The notes: generated by a model not told the origin, from the letters alone. 64,000 nt of DNA from Actinomadura harenae (GCF_003696215.1 NZ_RFFG01000008.1:1-64000), one strand, 5' to 3'; positions 24,502 through 33,699 are shown, counted from the first letter of the stretch. Made by a program: numbers and translations.

Positions 24502-26208
24502 CTACCAGGAGTGGCCGCCTCCGCCGCCGTCCCCGCCGTGGCCGCCTCCCCCGTGGCCGCCACCGCCGAACCCGCCGCTGTCGCCGTACCCGTGGCCGTG
24601 GGCGAACCGGCCACCGGACGAACGGCGCACCCCGGACGACGAGCGCGGACGCACGCGGGCGGGCGCCACGTACGGCCTTCCCTTGCCCGCGAACATCGTG
24701 AGAAGGGCGGTGAAACGGGCCTGGGCCTTGGCCGGGCCACCGGTGTAGGAGTACCAGGACGGCAGCGTGCCGTCCGGCGCGTGGCTCTCGTGGAACGCGT
24801 TCGTCCACGCGCTCTGCTCGGTCGCGGCGATGTACGGAAGGTCGGCTTCGGCGTCGTCCTCGTCGCGCCTGTCCCACAGCGCGAGGACGAAGCGCTGGTA
24901 GGTGACGCTCAGGTCCTGGCCCTTCCGCGTGACGCTGCTCCTCGGACGGAGGCGGCCGAACGCGGCGGCGAGGACGACCAGTGCCGCGCCGATCGCCGTC
25001 ACGTCGCCGATGCCGCCGTCCGCCCAGAGCCCTGCGAGGGTCACGACGAGTCCGGCGACTCCCGCGATCCAGGACGCGGGGAGCAGCGCGCGTCCGACGC
25101 GGTCCATCCAGGCGCGGTGGTAGGGGCGTCCGCGGAGGCGGCTCGCCGCGATGATCTGGTCCTCGACCGGCTTCAGCCACGTCCGCGTGGACGGCCCGGC
25201 CTCGGCCGTGTCCCCATCCGTGAAGAGGGACTCCAGGAAGGCCCGCTCATAGTCGCTCTGGACCGGATCGGTGGCGCCGGGGACGCGGGTGAGCGTGATC
25301 CGCCGTCCGTTGTCGGCGACGCGCACATGCCCCCGCGCGGCCAGGTCGAGCGCGACGACGGCGAGCGGATCCCACGGCTCCACGCCGTTCGGGATGCCGC
25401 CGACCTCGGCGGGCGGCACGTCGGCGCGGGTCATCCATGAGGGGAGCCGCTTGCGCCGCCACTGGTCGTACCATCGCAGCCCGACCCCGCAGAGCACGAA
25501 CAACACCGCCACACCCAGCGCCACCAGCCCCGGGGTGCCGACCTTCAGCACGGACCCGCCGGAACGCTGGTTCCGCACCGCCCCGGACGGGAACTTCGCC
25601 TTGATGGTGAGGCCCTGCCCCGCGCTCAGGTTCTGCCCGAACGCCGCGTTCCCGCCCCCGGTGTTCCAGACGCCCTTGCACGGGCTGGTCGCATGCGCCG
25701 TTCGCGCCTCGCAGGCAAGCGACCGGAACGCGGCCGGTCCCTTGAGCACGACCGTCGCCACATCGATCGGGACGGGCCATTCGGTGCCGATCGCGTTCCA
25801 GTCCAGCGTGTCCGACGCCACGACGTGCCGGACGTCGTAGTCGATCGCGTAGTGCCGCAGCCCGGTCACCGCCGTCGCCGCGTCCCCGATCCGGACGTCC
25901 AGCTCGTGCTTCTTCTTCGTGATCTGGCTGACCGCGGGCGCGTCGGTGCTGGAGACCCGCACGTCACCGATCGCCACCCGGTCCGTGGGGATGTCCCGCT
26001 CGATGCCATGCCGCCCGGACGCGTCACCGAAGTCGTACCCGATGTCCTCGTGGACGCGCAGCAGCCCGTCCGCCCCGAGTTCCAAGGTGACCGCGTACGA
26101 ACGGATGTGCTCCGGGGACGACGGGGTCGCGGCCACGGCCGCGGCCGGCAGGGAAACGCCGAGGACGACCGAAGCGGCGGCCACGGCACGGAGGGAGAAC
26201 CAGCGCAT
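24502..26208 (-). CDS. DUF2207 predicted membrane protein
   Basis: The 568-residue protein has a signal peptide (ending PAAAVAA) and an extracellular DUF2207 beta-domain (YAVTLELGADGLLRVHEDI, GRHGIERDIPT, LRHYAIDYDVRH). A transmembrane helix near residue 230 (VALGVAVLFVLCGVGLRWY) is followed by a cytoplasmic winged part, two more helices (about 375-415) and a Gly/His-rich tail (GGGGHGGGGHGGDG). The tail may bind metal. DUF2207 proteins are widespread in Gram-positives and their role is unknown. Confidence 0.87.
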   Translation of the reverse strand: MRWFSLRAVAAASVVLGVSLPAAAVAATPSSPEHIRSYAVTLELGADGLLRVHEDIGYDFGDASGRHGIERDIPTDRVAIGDVRVSSTDAPAVSQITKKKHELDVRIGDAATAVTGLRHYAIDYDVRHVVASDTLDWNAIGTEWPVPIDVATVVLKGPAAFRSLACEARTAHATSPCKGVWNTGGGNAAFGQNLSAGQGLTIKAKFPSGAVRNQRSGGSVLKVGTPGLVALGVAVLFVLCGVGLRWYDQWRRKRLPSWMTRADVPPAEVGGIPNGVEPWDPLAVVALDLAARGHVRVADNGRRITLTRVPGATDPVQSDYERAFLESLFTDGDTAEAGPSTRTWLKPVEDQIIAASRLRGRPYHRAWMDRVGRALLPASWIAGVAGLVVTLAGLWADGGIGDVTAIGAALVVLAAAFGRLRPRSSVTRKGQDLSVTYQRFVLALWDRRDEDDAEADLPYIAATEQSAWTNAFHESHAPDGTLPSWYSYTGGPAKAQARFTALLTMFAGKGRPYVAPARVRPRSSSGVRRSSGGRFAHGHGYGDSGGFGGGGHGGGGHGGDGGGGGHSW

Positions 26209-26251
26209 ACCCCTTGGAACTACCAGACGGGAAGGCCCTTCCGAAAGGCGA

Positions 26252-26289
26252 CCGCCCCCGGCGTCCGGGGAGGCGGACGGCGGGGGCGG
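26252..26289 (-). terminator. Terminator of the phosphoesterase gene
   Basis: A 16-bp stem with one mismatch (CCGCCCCCGGCGTCCG) and a short loop, just past the phosphoesterase stop in the leftward direction. Confidence 0.6.
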
Positions 26290-26329
26290 ACGGCGAGGGC
26301 GGCGTTTCGTGGCCGCTGGGAGCGATGGG

Positions 26330-27952
26330 TCAGGCGCGGGCGCCCGTGGCCGGGTCGAGGATCAGCCTTCCGGCCTTCGGGTGGCGGAAGTCGAACAGGC
26401 CGTTCAGGCCCGCCGACCGCGTGTCGAAGGAGTGGTCGCCGATGCGGCCGAGCTTCCAGTTGTCCTCGATGAAGCGGAGCACCGAGGTCTGCTCGCTGTA
26501 GCCGTGGTCGACGTGGTTGACCTTGCTGAACGGCGAGATGACCAGCAGCGGGAGGCGCTGGGAGGGTCCGCAGCGGTCCTGGTACCCGCCGGCGACGGCG
26601 GCCTTGCCGCACACCGTGGAGGAGTCGGCGGCGGAGTCGGTGGAGCCGTTCAGGACGCGCGGCTTCTGGTGGTCGTACCAGCCGTCGGAGTCGTCATAGG
26701 CGACGACGATCGCGGTGTCCTTCCAGAACTTCGACTTCTGGACGGCGTTGATGTACTTCACCAGGAACTTCTGCTCGTCCAGCGGGTCGGAGTAGCCCGC
26801 GTGGCCGTCCTGGTAGGCGCCGGCCTTGACGAAGCTGACCGCGGGCAGGTTGCCCGCCTTGAGCGTGGCGTCGAAGTCGGTGAGGTCGTACTGGTGGTTC
26901 GCCTGGTCCTGGTGGCCGATCTTGGCGACCGAGGTCGGCGGCAGGTGCTTCTCGTTCGCCGTCGACTTGTAGTACTGGAACGGCTCGTGGTGCGGGATGT
27001 AGTCGGTGGACGCGATGCCGCCGACGTTCGGGTGGCTCGCGTCGCAGGCCGCGTAGGAGCCGTTCTTGCCGGTCGGCTTGAACCCGCCCTGGAACCAGCC
27101 CCAGGTGACCTTCTTCCTGTTCAGCAGGTCGCCGACGTTGGGGCCGGTGAGCACGCCCAGGTTGTTGGCCGCGGTGTGGTTCTTGGCCGAGCAGTCGTCG
27201 AACGCGGGCTGCGGGTCGTTGATCATCGTCCCGACGCCGTTCTTGTCCGGGGACTGGACGACGTAGGGGTCGGTGACCTTCGCATGGGTCTTGCTGTCCA
27301 CGGCGTAGATGCCGTGGGTCTGCCCGGAGACCAGGTTGACGGCACCCGGCGAGGACGGGCCGAAGACCGTGTCCCACGAGTTGTCGCTCATGGAGTAGTG
27401 CTGCGCGTAGTTCCACAGCGCGGTGACGGTGTTGCCGTCGTAATAGTCCATGACCAGGCCGGGCTCACCGAAGATGACCGGCTGACCTGTGCACTTGTCC
27501 TTCTCGGTGGACTGGACGAACTTGTCCATCCGCCCGCCGTCGAGCGCCTTCTGCTCACTGCCGTAGGTGTGGTCCTGGTCGCAGGTGAGCGCCTGCTTCG
27601 GCGTCAGCCGCTTGGGGTTGTACTGGTTCGGGTTGTGCGTGAGCAGGTTCTTCGTCAGGCCGTTCACGCGCGGCGTCTTCTTCGCCGCCTTGAACCTCGT
27701 GCCGTCGGTGTTCGCGGCCTTCGGGTAGGTGCCGAAGTAGTGGTCGAACGAGTTGTTCTCGTCGAACAGCACGACCACGTGCTTGACGGGCGTCGCGGTG
27801 TGGGCCCGGGACGCGTCGGTGAACGTCTCGGCCGCCGCCAGGGACGTGCCGTGCACCGAGGTCGTGCCGCAGGCCGCGGCGGCGGCGAGCGCGATCGCGC
27901 CCGCGGCGACCGCGGTGGCGGTGCGCCGCCTGGTCCAGTTGCCGGGGGTCAT
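26330..27952 (-). CDS. Phosphoesterase (phospholipase C / acid phosphatase family) lipoprotein
   Basis: The 540-residue protein belongs to the pfam04185 phosphoesterases. It shows the metal/nucleophile motif VVVLFDENNSFDHYFGTYP (about residues 60-80), SMSDNSWDTVFGPS, IVVAYDDSDGWYDHQ and LPLLVISPFSKVNHVDHGYSEQTSVLRFIEDNW. A hydrophobic stretch ending LAAAAAC is a probable lipobox. The ATG follows AGGAGGA. These enzymes release phosphate from phospholipids or organic esters outside the cell. A PHO-box-like repeat 115 bp upstream supports phosphate control. Confidence 0.9.
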   Translation of the reverse strand: MTPGNWTRRRTATAVAAGAIALAAAAACGTTSVHGTSLAAAETFTDASRAHTATPVKHVVVLFDENNSFDHYFGTYPKAANTDGTRFKAAKKTPRVNGLTKNLLTHNPNQYNPKRLTPKQALTCDQDHTYGSEQKALDGGRMDKFVQSTEKDKCTGQPVIFGEPGLVMDYYDGNTVTALWNYAQHYSMSDNSWDTVFGPSSPGAVNLVSGQTHGIYAVDSKTHAKVTDPYVVQSPDKNGVGTMINDPQPAFDDCSAKNHTAANNLGVLTGPNVGDLLNRKKVTWGWFQGGFKPTGKNGSYAACDASHPNVGGIASTDYIPHHEPFQYYKSTANEKHLPPTSVAKIGHQDQANHQYDLTDFDATLKAGNLPAVSFVKAGAYQDGHAGYSDPLDEQKFLVKYINAVQKSKFWKDTAIVVAYDDSDGWYDHQKPRVLNGSTDSAADSSTVCGKAAVAGGYQDRCGPSQRLPLLVISPFSKVNHVDHGYSEQTSVLRFIEDNWKLGRIGDHSFDTRSAGLNGLFDFRHPKAGRLILDPATGARA

Positions 27953-28066
27953 TCTTCCTCCTGAACGGGTCACGGCCGCCGACCTTTGCAGGGGAGGGTC
28001 GGAACCGGTCGCCGGATTTGATCTCCGGGCCGTACCCAACCAGCGCGGGGCGACGAACTCAAGGGC

Positions 28067-28088
28067 CCCAGGTAACGCGAAGGTGACC
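28067..28088 (-). promoter_or_regulatory. PHO-box-like direct repeat upstream of phosphoesterase
   Basis: Read leftward, two adjacent 11-mers GGTCACCTTCG and CGTTACCTGGG match 10 and 9 positions of the Streptomyces PhoP unit G(G/T)TCAYYYR(G/C)G as I recall it. The function of the downstream gene supports the call. Confidence 0.5.
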
Positions 28089-28175
28089 GGCGGAAAGCGA
28101 GAAGGCGATCAGAGGAGAAAGGTTAGCGGACGGTTAATTAGGCAAGCGTTCTACTCATCCTTTCCGGCGCGGCGG

Positions 28176-29372
28176 TCAGGCCAGCAGAGCGCGGCCGAGA
28201 AAGTCCCGGTCATCGCGCGCTCCGGGAAGGACGAGGAAGTATCCGCCGCCGAACGGGCGGACGTAGTCGACGAGGGGCTCGTCTTTCAGCCGATGCTGGA
28301 CGGCCTCGAACTGCGACGCGATGTCGCGCTGGTAGCAGGTGAAGACGAGGCCCATGTCGAGGTCGCCCACCGCGTCCACTCCGCGGTCGTAGTTGAAGCC
28401 GCGGCGCAGGATCCGGCTTCCCTCCGTCTGCGCGGTGCGCGGGTTCGCGAGCCGGATGTGGCTGGTCAGCGGGATGATCTTGCCGATGGGGTCGGCGGCG
28501 AACCTCGGCGGGTCGAACTCGCCGTCGCCGTCCAGGGGAGCGCCGGTGTCGCGGGCGCGGCCGATGATCTGCTCCTGCTCGGTGATGCCGACGCGGTCCC
28601 AGAACTCGACCAGCATCCGGATCAGCCGGACGACCAGGAACGTGCCGCCGTCGGCGTTCCAGACGAGGCGCCCGAGGTCGGCGGGCGCGGGGTTGGCGGT
28701 GCCGTCGCGGAAGCCGAGCAGGTTGCGCGGCGTGCCGGACGGGCGCGGCGGGCTGACGAACCCGTCCATCCGCCAGCGGATCTGCGCCGCGCCGCGGGTG
28801 TGCCGGGCGATGTCGCGCAGCGCGTGGACGACCGTGTCCTCGTCGCGCGCGGACAGCTGGAGGCTGAGGTCGCCGTGGCACCACGCCGGGTCGAGCGCGT
28901 CGTTCGGGAAGGTCGGCATCGTGGTCAGCCCCGCCGGACGCCGGGACGCGAGCCCGAACCGCCCGTCGAACAGCGACGCCCCGACACCCGCGGTGACCAG
29001 CAGTCTCCCGCCCGGGACGTCCGGTCCGAGCACGCCGGAGTCGGCGGGCGGCGCGGTGATGCCCGCGCCGTCCGGGACGCCCCCGGCGGTGAGGACGCGC
29101 GCCCGGTCGGTGATCGCCCGCATCAGGTCGGCCAGCTCGCGCCGGTTCTCCGCGATCACGTCGAACGCGACGACGGACGTCCGGGGCAGCGGCGCCTCCT
29201 CGACGCCCGCCTGGTGGACGCCGTGGAACCCGCGCAGCGGCCGCTCCGCGTCCCCCGCCTCGGACGCGGCGGCTCCGGACACGGACGCGGCGGCTCCGGA
29301 GACGGAGGCGGTGGCGACGCCGCCCACCCCGGCGGCGAACGCCCCGCGCAGAAACGATCGGCGATCGGTCAC
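28176..29372 (-). CDS. efeB: Tat-exported Dyp-type heme peroxidase, EfeB
   Basis: The protein of about 398 residues has a twin-arginine signal (TDRRSFLRGAFAAG) followed by a repeated Ala/Ser/Val segment. The DyP fold is shown by the GFRDGTANP motif (catalytic Asp in GxxDG), the heme-ligand region LTSHIRLANPR and the C-terminal LVFTCYQRDIASQFEAVQ. EfeB oxidises ferrous iron or takes iron from heme in the EfeUOB system. The GTG at 29372 has AGGAGGG five nt upstream and is preferred over an earlier in-frame ATG. It is downstream of efeO by 72 bp, in the same direction. Confidence 0.93.
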   Translation of the reverse strand: MTDRRSFLRGAFAAGVGGVATASVSGAAASVSGAAASEAGDAERPLRGFHGVHQAGVEEAPLPRTSVVAFDVIAENRRELADLMRAITDRARVLTAGGVPDGAGITAPPADSGVLGPDVPGGRLLVTAGVGASLFDGRFGLASRRPAGLTTMPTFPNDALDPAWCHGDLSLQLSARDEDTVVHALRDIARHTRGAAQIRWRMDGFVSPPRPSGTPRNLLGFRDGTANPAPADLGRLVWNADGGTFLVVRLIRMLVEFWDRVGITEQEQIIGRARDTGAPLDGDGEFDPPRFAADPIGKIIPLTSHIRLANPRTAQTEGSRILRRGFNYDRGVDAVGDLDMGLVFTCYQRDIASQFEAVQHRLKDEPLVDYVRPFGGGYFLVLPGARDDRDFLGRALLA

Positions 29373-29444
29373 GTCACCCTCCTGGGCGCACTGCGGACGG
29401 CACGGTGGAACGCGATGGGACACGGTGGGACACGATGCGAAGGG

Positions 29445-30596
29445 TCATGACGTGCGGCGGGGCGCGAGGATCTCGGCGACCGGGGCCAGCAGTTCGAGCG
29501 CCTGCCCGGTCGTGCCGTCCAGGCGGCGGCGCTCGGACGCGGACAGCTCCGACAGCGCCGTGCGCCCCTTGAGCCGCGCGTCCAGGCGCGCGAGCCAGGC
29601 GTCCGTCTCGGGCAGCGCCGCGTAGCGCGACCGCAGGACGGGACGCAGCGCGTCGAGCACCAGCCGCGTCCCCTCGACGTTCGCCGCCGCCGTCGCCAGC
29701 GAGGTGCCGCTGCCCTGGTCGGCCTCGCCGGTCAGCTCGAAGCGCAGCGTCCCCTCAAGGATCTCGTGCGCGCGCAGGGGGAGGTCGGCCGGGTCGATGC
29801 GCTGCTGCGGCAGATCGGCGCGCAGGTCGCGGACGTCCTTGTCGAGCCGGTCGGCGACGCGTCCGAGCGAGGACGTGTCCTCGCCGTGCCACAGCCCGTA
29901 CTCGAGCCGGTGGAAGCCCGTCCAGCCCGGGTCGTGGACGCCGCCGGGCAGCCCCTCCGGACGCCCGTTGATCTTGCCGTCGAAGTCGCCGAACGTCCCG
30001 TACGCGGCGCCCAGGCGTTCGTAGGCGAGATGCGCGGGCAGCCACGCGCGGCGCGCCTCGCCGGCGTCGCCGGACGCGACGGCCGACCGGAGCGCGTCCG
30101 TGAGCCCGGCGAGCCGCCCGACGCCCGCGGTCACCTTCGTCCAGTACGCCGACACGGCGCCCGCGAGGTCGCTCGTGCTCACCGCCGGGACGGCCGGACC
30201 GCCCGGCCCGCCGCCCGTGATCCGCACGAACGTCCCGGTGCGCGGGTCGCCCGCGCTGTCGTCCGAGCAGCGCAGCGCGTACTCGCCCGCGCCGAGCGTC
30301 ACCCGCATCGGCCGCGTCACCCCCGGGCCGAGCCCCTCGAGTTCGGCGTGCACGGCGCCCGCCCGGTCCACGAGCCTGACCTCGGCGATCGCGTTCCCGG
30401 TGTTCCGGACGAGCAGCGTCTGCGCGCCCGGACGGGCGTGGGTCCAGCCGGTCCCGCAGCGTCCGATCGACGCCTCCAGGACCGTCGCGGACGCGTGCGT
30501 CCCGCCGCCGGACAGCAGGCCCTCGCCACCCGCCACGGCCGCCGCGACCACGGCGGCGGCCATGGCCGCACCGGCCCACGGCACCCACGGTCGCAT
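29445..30596 (-). CDS. efeO: EfeO-type iron-binding protein (cupredoxin plus M75 imelysin)
   Basis: The 383-residue exported protein has an N-terminal membrane/signal segment (WAGAAMAAAVVAAAVAG), a cupredoxin-like domain (residues about 45-130) and an imelysin/M75 domain. The M75 metal motif is GFHRLEYGLW (HxxE), with supporting YERLGAAYGTFG and HEILEGTLRFELTGEADQGSG. EfeO hands iron to the permease EfeU. No efeU gene is in the window, so this is a two-gene efeO-efeB operon. Confidence 0.9.
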   Translation of the reverse strand: MRPWVPWAGAAMAAAVVAAAVAGGEGLLSGGGTHASATVLEASIGRCGTGWTHARPGAQTLLVRNTGNAIAEVRLVDRAGAVHAELEGLGPGVTRPMRVTLGAGEYALRCSDDSAGDPRTGTFVRITGGGPGGPAVPAVSTSDLAGAVSAYWTKVTAGVGRLAGLTDALRSAVASGDAGEARRAWLPAHLAYERLGAAYGTFGDFDGKINGRPEGLPGGVHDPGWTGFHRLEYGLWHGEDTSSLGRVADRLDKDVRDLRADLPQQRIDPADLPLRAHEILEGTLRFELTGEADQGSGTSLATAAANVEGTRLVLDALRPVLRSRYAALPETDAWLARLDARLKGRTALSELSASERRRLDGTTGQALELLAPVAEILAPRRTS

Positions 30597-30695
30597 CGGG
30601 ACACTCCATCGACGAGCGGACGAACGCGCACACTCTAGTCCCCGTCCTTATCGCCGGAAGCGCCCGGTTCGCGGCGGTCCGCGGCACCGGCCTCC

Positions 30696-30728
30696 CGCAG
30701 GTGAACACCCGTGGAACCGCCGGTGAAC
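30696..30728 (-). promoter_or_regulatory. PHO-box-like triple repeat upstream of efeO
   Basis: Read leftward, three consecutive 11-mers are GTTCACCGGCG, GTTCCACGGGT and GTTCACCTGCG. The outer two match the PhoP unit at 10 and 11 of 11 positions. The site is 100 bp upstream of the efeO start; a TAGAGT box (30637-30632) lies between. Confidence 0.5.
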
Positions 30729-30755
30729 ACCGTGCGCGGAGAGGCCCGGCCCCCC

Positions 30756-30806
30756 GGTCACACGCGCCGTCCGGGCCTGGACGGCGCGTGCGACCAGCGT
30801 GTGACC
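30756..30806. other. Nested inverted repeat in the efeO/cvnA divergent region
   Basis: Outer arms GGTCACAC (30756-30763) and GTGTGACC (30799-30806) enclose an 11-bp perfect stem ACGCGCCGTCC/GGACGGCGCGT. It may be an operator or an RNA hairpin. The 470-bp gap 30597-31067 otherwise contains only the PHO-like site; no gene is evident. Confidence 0.5.
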
Positions 30807-31067
30807 AGGGGGCCGGGGCGCAGGGGGTGAGTTCGCGTGGCGGACCGTGATCATCTAACGTCAGGGCCCATGGCGTGCGCGGTCTTTTTCGCGAATATCC
30901 GGTGTCGCGCGGACGGGGTGCTGCATCCTACGGAATGTGTCCGAACGCTCGACGCGCCGTTGCGGCGGGCCGGTCGCACGCGTCCCGTGACGTCGTCGAC
31001 GCGCGCCGCCGTGAACCGGTTCGCGCGCACGCCGTCCGCCTGACCCCGCCCCCCGAGGACCCGATCC

Positions 31068-33188
31068 ATGTCAGCACCCGTCCCCGCTGGTCGCAGGGGT
31101 GACCACGCCCCGCTGGAACGCGCCCTCGCGGTGTGGCTCGTCGCCGTCGTCGTGTTCGGCGCGGCCTGGCTGTACGGCGTCTTCAAGGCCGGGGACGAGC
31201 TCCGGCCGCTCGTCGCGTGGGCGGGCGGCGCGGCCGCGCTGACACTCTGCGCGACGATCGCCGTCGCCGCCTACTACGCCGCGCTCGCCGCCCGCGTCCG
31301 CGAGAGCGTCCGGTCCGAGACGGGCGGCGCGGCGTCCCTGGAACGGCAGATCGCCGAGGTCGCCGACTCCACGCTGCCCGCGCTGCTGCACCGGGTCGGC
31401 TCCGGCGCGCCCGCCGACACCGCGCTCGGCGAGATCCTGCCGCCCGCGGACCCGGCGCTGCGCCGCGTCCTGCAGATCACCGCGCTCGACGCCGCCGCCC
31501 GGCAGCGCGAGGCCGCGAGCGCGCTGGCCGTCGTCGACGGCCTCGACCGGGAGGTCGACCGGCTCGTCGGCGAGGCCATGCCGGTGATCGTCGAGCGCAT
31601 CCGCCGGGACCGCGCCGGACCCGAGACCCTGCTGCCCGAGGTCGGCGAGCCCGAGTCCCCGCAGCTGCGCCGCCTGCTCGCCCGCGTCGTCGACGACCTC
31701 GCCACCGGGGAACGCGGCAGCGCCGCCGCGATGATGTCCTGCGCGAACGCCGCCGCCCGCATCCAGGCCGCCTGCACCCGCCTCCTCGGCGACCTGCGCG
31801 ACCTCGAGCACCGCTACGGCGACGACCCGGTCTTCCACGACCTGCTCGACATCGACCACGAGGTGTCCCAGGCCGGGCGCATCGCCGACTCCATCGCGCT
31901 GCTCGCGGGCGGGCGCTCCGGCCGCCGCTGGACCAAGCCGATCGTCATGGAGTCGATCCTGCGCGGCGCGATGGGACGCATCCACGACTACCGCCGCGTC
32001 AAGCTGCACTTCACCACGACGTCGGCGATCGCGGGCTACGCCGCCGAGGGCGTCATGCACTGCCTCGCCGAGCTCATGGACAACGCCGCGTCCTTCTCCG
32101 CCGCCAACACCGACGTGCACGTGTACGTCGAGGAGGAGGACGCCGGGATCGTCGTCACCATCGAGGACAGCGGCCTCGGCATGCGGCAGCGCGAACGCGC
32201 CCGCGCCGAGCGCCTGGTGAACGAGCCGTCCGACCTGACCGCGCTGCCCGGCACCCGCCTCGGCCTCGCCGTCGTCGGCCGCCTCGCCGCCAAGCACGCC
32301 CTGCGGATCAGCTTCCGCCCGTCCTCGCGCGGCGGCACCGCCGCCATCGTCCTGGTCCCCCGCCAGCTGGTCACCCAGCCCCGCCAGGACCTCCTCCCGC
32401 CCGAGCTGCGCGAACCGTGGGACGGCTCGTCCCGCCCGCCCCTCGCGGGCACCGGACTTCCCACCGACCTCCCACGCGGGTTGGACACCGCCCCGGACAC
32501 GCCCGAGGAGCTGCTGTCCGCGGCGTCCACCATGCCCCCACCCCCGGCCGAGCCGTCCCGCGCGCCGCTCCCCACCGCGCCGCTCCCCACCGCGCCGCTC
32601 TCCAGCGCGCCGCTCTCCACCGAGGCGAGCGAGGCGGACGACGCGTTCGACCTGCCGCAGCGCCGCCGCGGCGAGACCCTGCGCGCCTCCCCCGACCCGG
32701 TCATGGCCGAGGTCGGACGCGGCGACGGGCGCCCCGCCCCCGGCCAGCGGTTCGCCGCGTTCCGGTCGGCCACCGGCGGCCCCCGCACGGTCGCCCGCGA
32801 CACCGGCGGCCTCCAGGCCCCCGAGCCCCCGACCCCCGCCCCGGCACCGGACGGCACCCCGCCGCACGACCAGCCGCACGACCTGCAGCACGACCAGCCG
32901 CACGACCAGCCGCACGACCAGGCGTCCACCCAGGTCACCGCTCCCCTCGACGAAGCACTCACGCACGACGCCGAGCCCTCCACCCACACCGAGTCCCCCA
33001 CGCACGACGAATCCTCCGCGCACGACGAGACCGATGGCGGGTCCCCCGCGCACGGCGAGACGTCCGTGGAGGACGGCGCGCCGGTCGCGGAGGGGGGCGC
33101 CGATGGGCGGGCCTCGTCGGCGTCCGGTGGCGGGGCGTCCACCCCGCCGGACGCCCCGGCTCCGGAGCCGGACCGGGAGCGGTCGTGA
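31068..33188 (+). CDS. cvnA: Conservon sensor-kinase-like protein CvnA
   Basis: The 706-residue protein has two N-terminal transmembrane helices (AVWLVAVVVFGAAWLYGV and AGGAAALTLCATIAVAAYYA), a helical segment with DLLDIDHEVSQAGR at the phosphoacceptor position, and an HATPase domain (AELMDNAASFS N-box, VTIEDSGLGM, LGLAVVGRLAAKH). A long disordered Pro/Asp/His-rich tail follows, with HDQPHD-type repeats near residues 600-625. In Streptomyces, CvnA forms a membrane complex with CvnB-D that resembles eukaryotic GPCR/G-protein assemblies. GAGGA precedes the ATG. It heads a five-gene operon. Confidence 0.92.
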   Translation: MSAPVPAGRRGDHAPLERALAVWLVAVVVFGAAWLYGVFKAGDELRPLVAWAGGAAALTLCATIAVAAYYAALAARVRESVRSETGGAASLERQIAEVADSTLPALLHRVGSGAPADTALGEILPPADPALRRVLQITALDAAARQREAASALAVVDGLDREVDRLVGEAMPVIVERIRRDRAGPETLLPEVGEPESPQLRRLLARVVDDLATGERGSAAAMMSCANAAARIQAACTRLLGDLRDLEHRYGDDPVFHDLLDIDHEVSQAGRIADSIALLAGGRSGRRWTKPIVMESILRGAMGRIHDYRRVKLHFTTTSAIAGYAAEGVMHCLAELMDNAASFSAANTDVHVYVEEEDAGIVVTIEDSGLGMRQRERARAERLVNEPSDLTALPGTRLGLAVVGRLAAKHALRISFRPSSRGGTAAIVLVPRQLVTQPRQDLLPPELREPWDGSSRPPLAGTGLPTDLPRGLDTAPDTPEELLSAASTMPPPPAEPSRAPLPTAPLPTAPLSSAPLSTEASEADDAFDLPQRRRGETLRASPDPVMAEVGRGDGRPAPGQRFAAFRSATGGPRTVARDTGGLQAPEPPTPAPAPDGTPPHDQPHDLQHDQPHDQPHDQASTQVTAPLDEALTHDAEPSTHTESPTHDESSAHDETDGGSPAHGETSVEDGAPVAEGGADGRASSASGGGASTPPDAPAPEPDRERS

Positions 33189-33294
33189 CCGTCCCCGCAC
33201 CCCAGCGCCCGCACGGCGGACATCCCCGGGTCCGCCCGGCACAACAGATTGGAGGCAGGGGCGGACGTCCCGTGGCGTTCCCCCCGCGATCCCG

Positions 33295-33699
33295 ATGAGT
33301 TCCGAAGAACGCGACCTGAGCTGGCTGCTCGACGGACTGCGCGACCGCACCCCCGGGGTGCGGCACGTGCTGGTGCTGTCCAAGGACGGGCTGAAGATCT
33401 GCTTCACCGGCGACCTGGACGTCGACCGGGCCGACCAGCTGTCCGCCGTCGCGGCGGGCGTGCAGAGCCTCTCGCTGAGCGCGTCCGCCGAGTTCGGCAC
33501 CGGCCTCGGCGTGGGCCAGTCCATGCTGGAGTTCGCCGGCGGCCTGCTGCTGATCGTCCCGGCCGGGGAGGGCGCGCACCTGGCGGTCGTCGCCACCGAG
33601 GACGCCGACGTCGGCCTGGTCGGCCACTCCATGAACGAGCTGGTCGAGCAGATGGGCTCGTACCTGACCGCCCCGCCCCGGCACACGGCGCGGCGATGA
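33295..33699 (+). CDS. cvnB: Roadblock/LC7 protein CvnB
   Basis: The 134-residue protein is a single Roadblock/LC7 domain: LLDGLRDRTPGVRHVLVLSKDGLKI, SAVAAGVQSLSLSASAEFG, LLLIVPAGEGAHLAVVATEDADVGLV. Roadblock proteins act as GTPase-activating or scaffold partners of small GTPases, here CvnD. It lies 106 bp after cvnA and overlaps cvnC by 4 nt (ATGA). Confidence 0.95.
   Translation: MSSEERDLSWLLDGLRDRTPGVRHVLVLSKDGLKICFTGDLDVDRADQLSAVAAGVQSLSLSASAEFGTGLGVGQSMLEFAGGLLLIVPAGEGAHLAVVATEDADVGLVGHSMNELVEQMGSYLTAPPRHTARR

Noticed and set aside
28115-28145. IdeR/DmdR iron box near GGTTAGCGGACGGTTAATTAGG
   Set aside because: It lacks the 19-bp dyad and lies downstream of efeB rather than at the efeO promoter.
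28176-29372. DyP peroxidase as encapsulin cargo
   Set aside because: It has a Tat signal and efeO context and lacks a C-terminal targeting peptide; the encapsulins in the window are Family 2B with a prenyl synthase partner.
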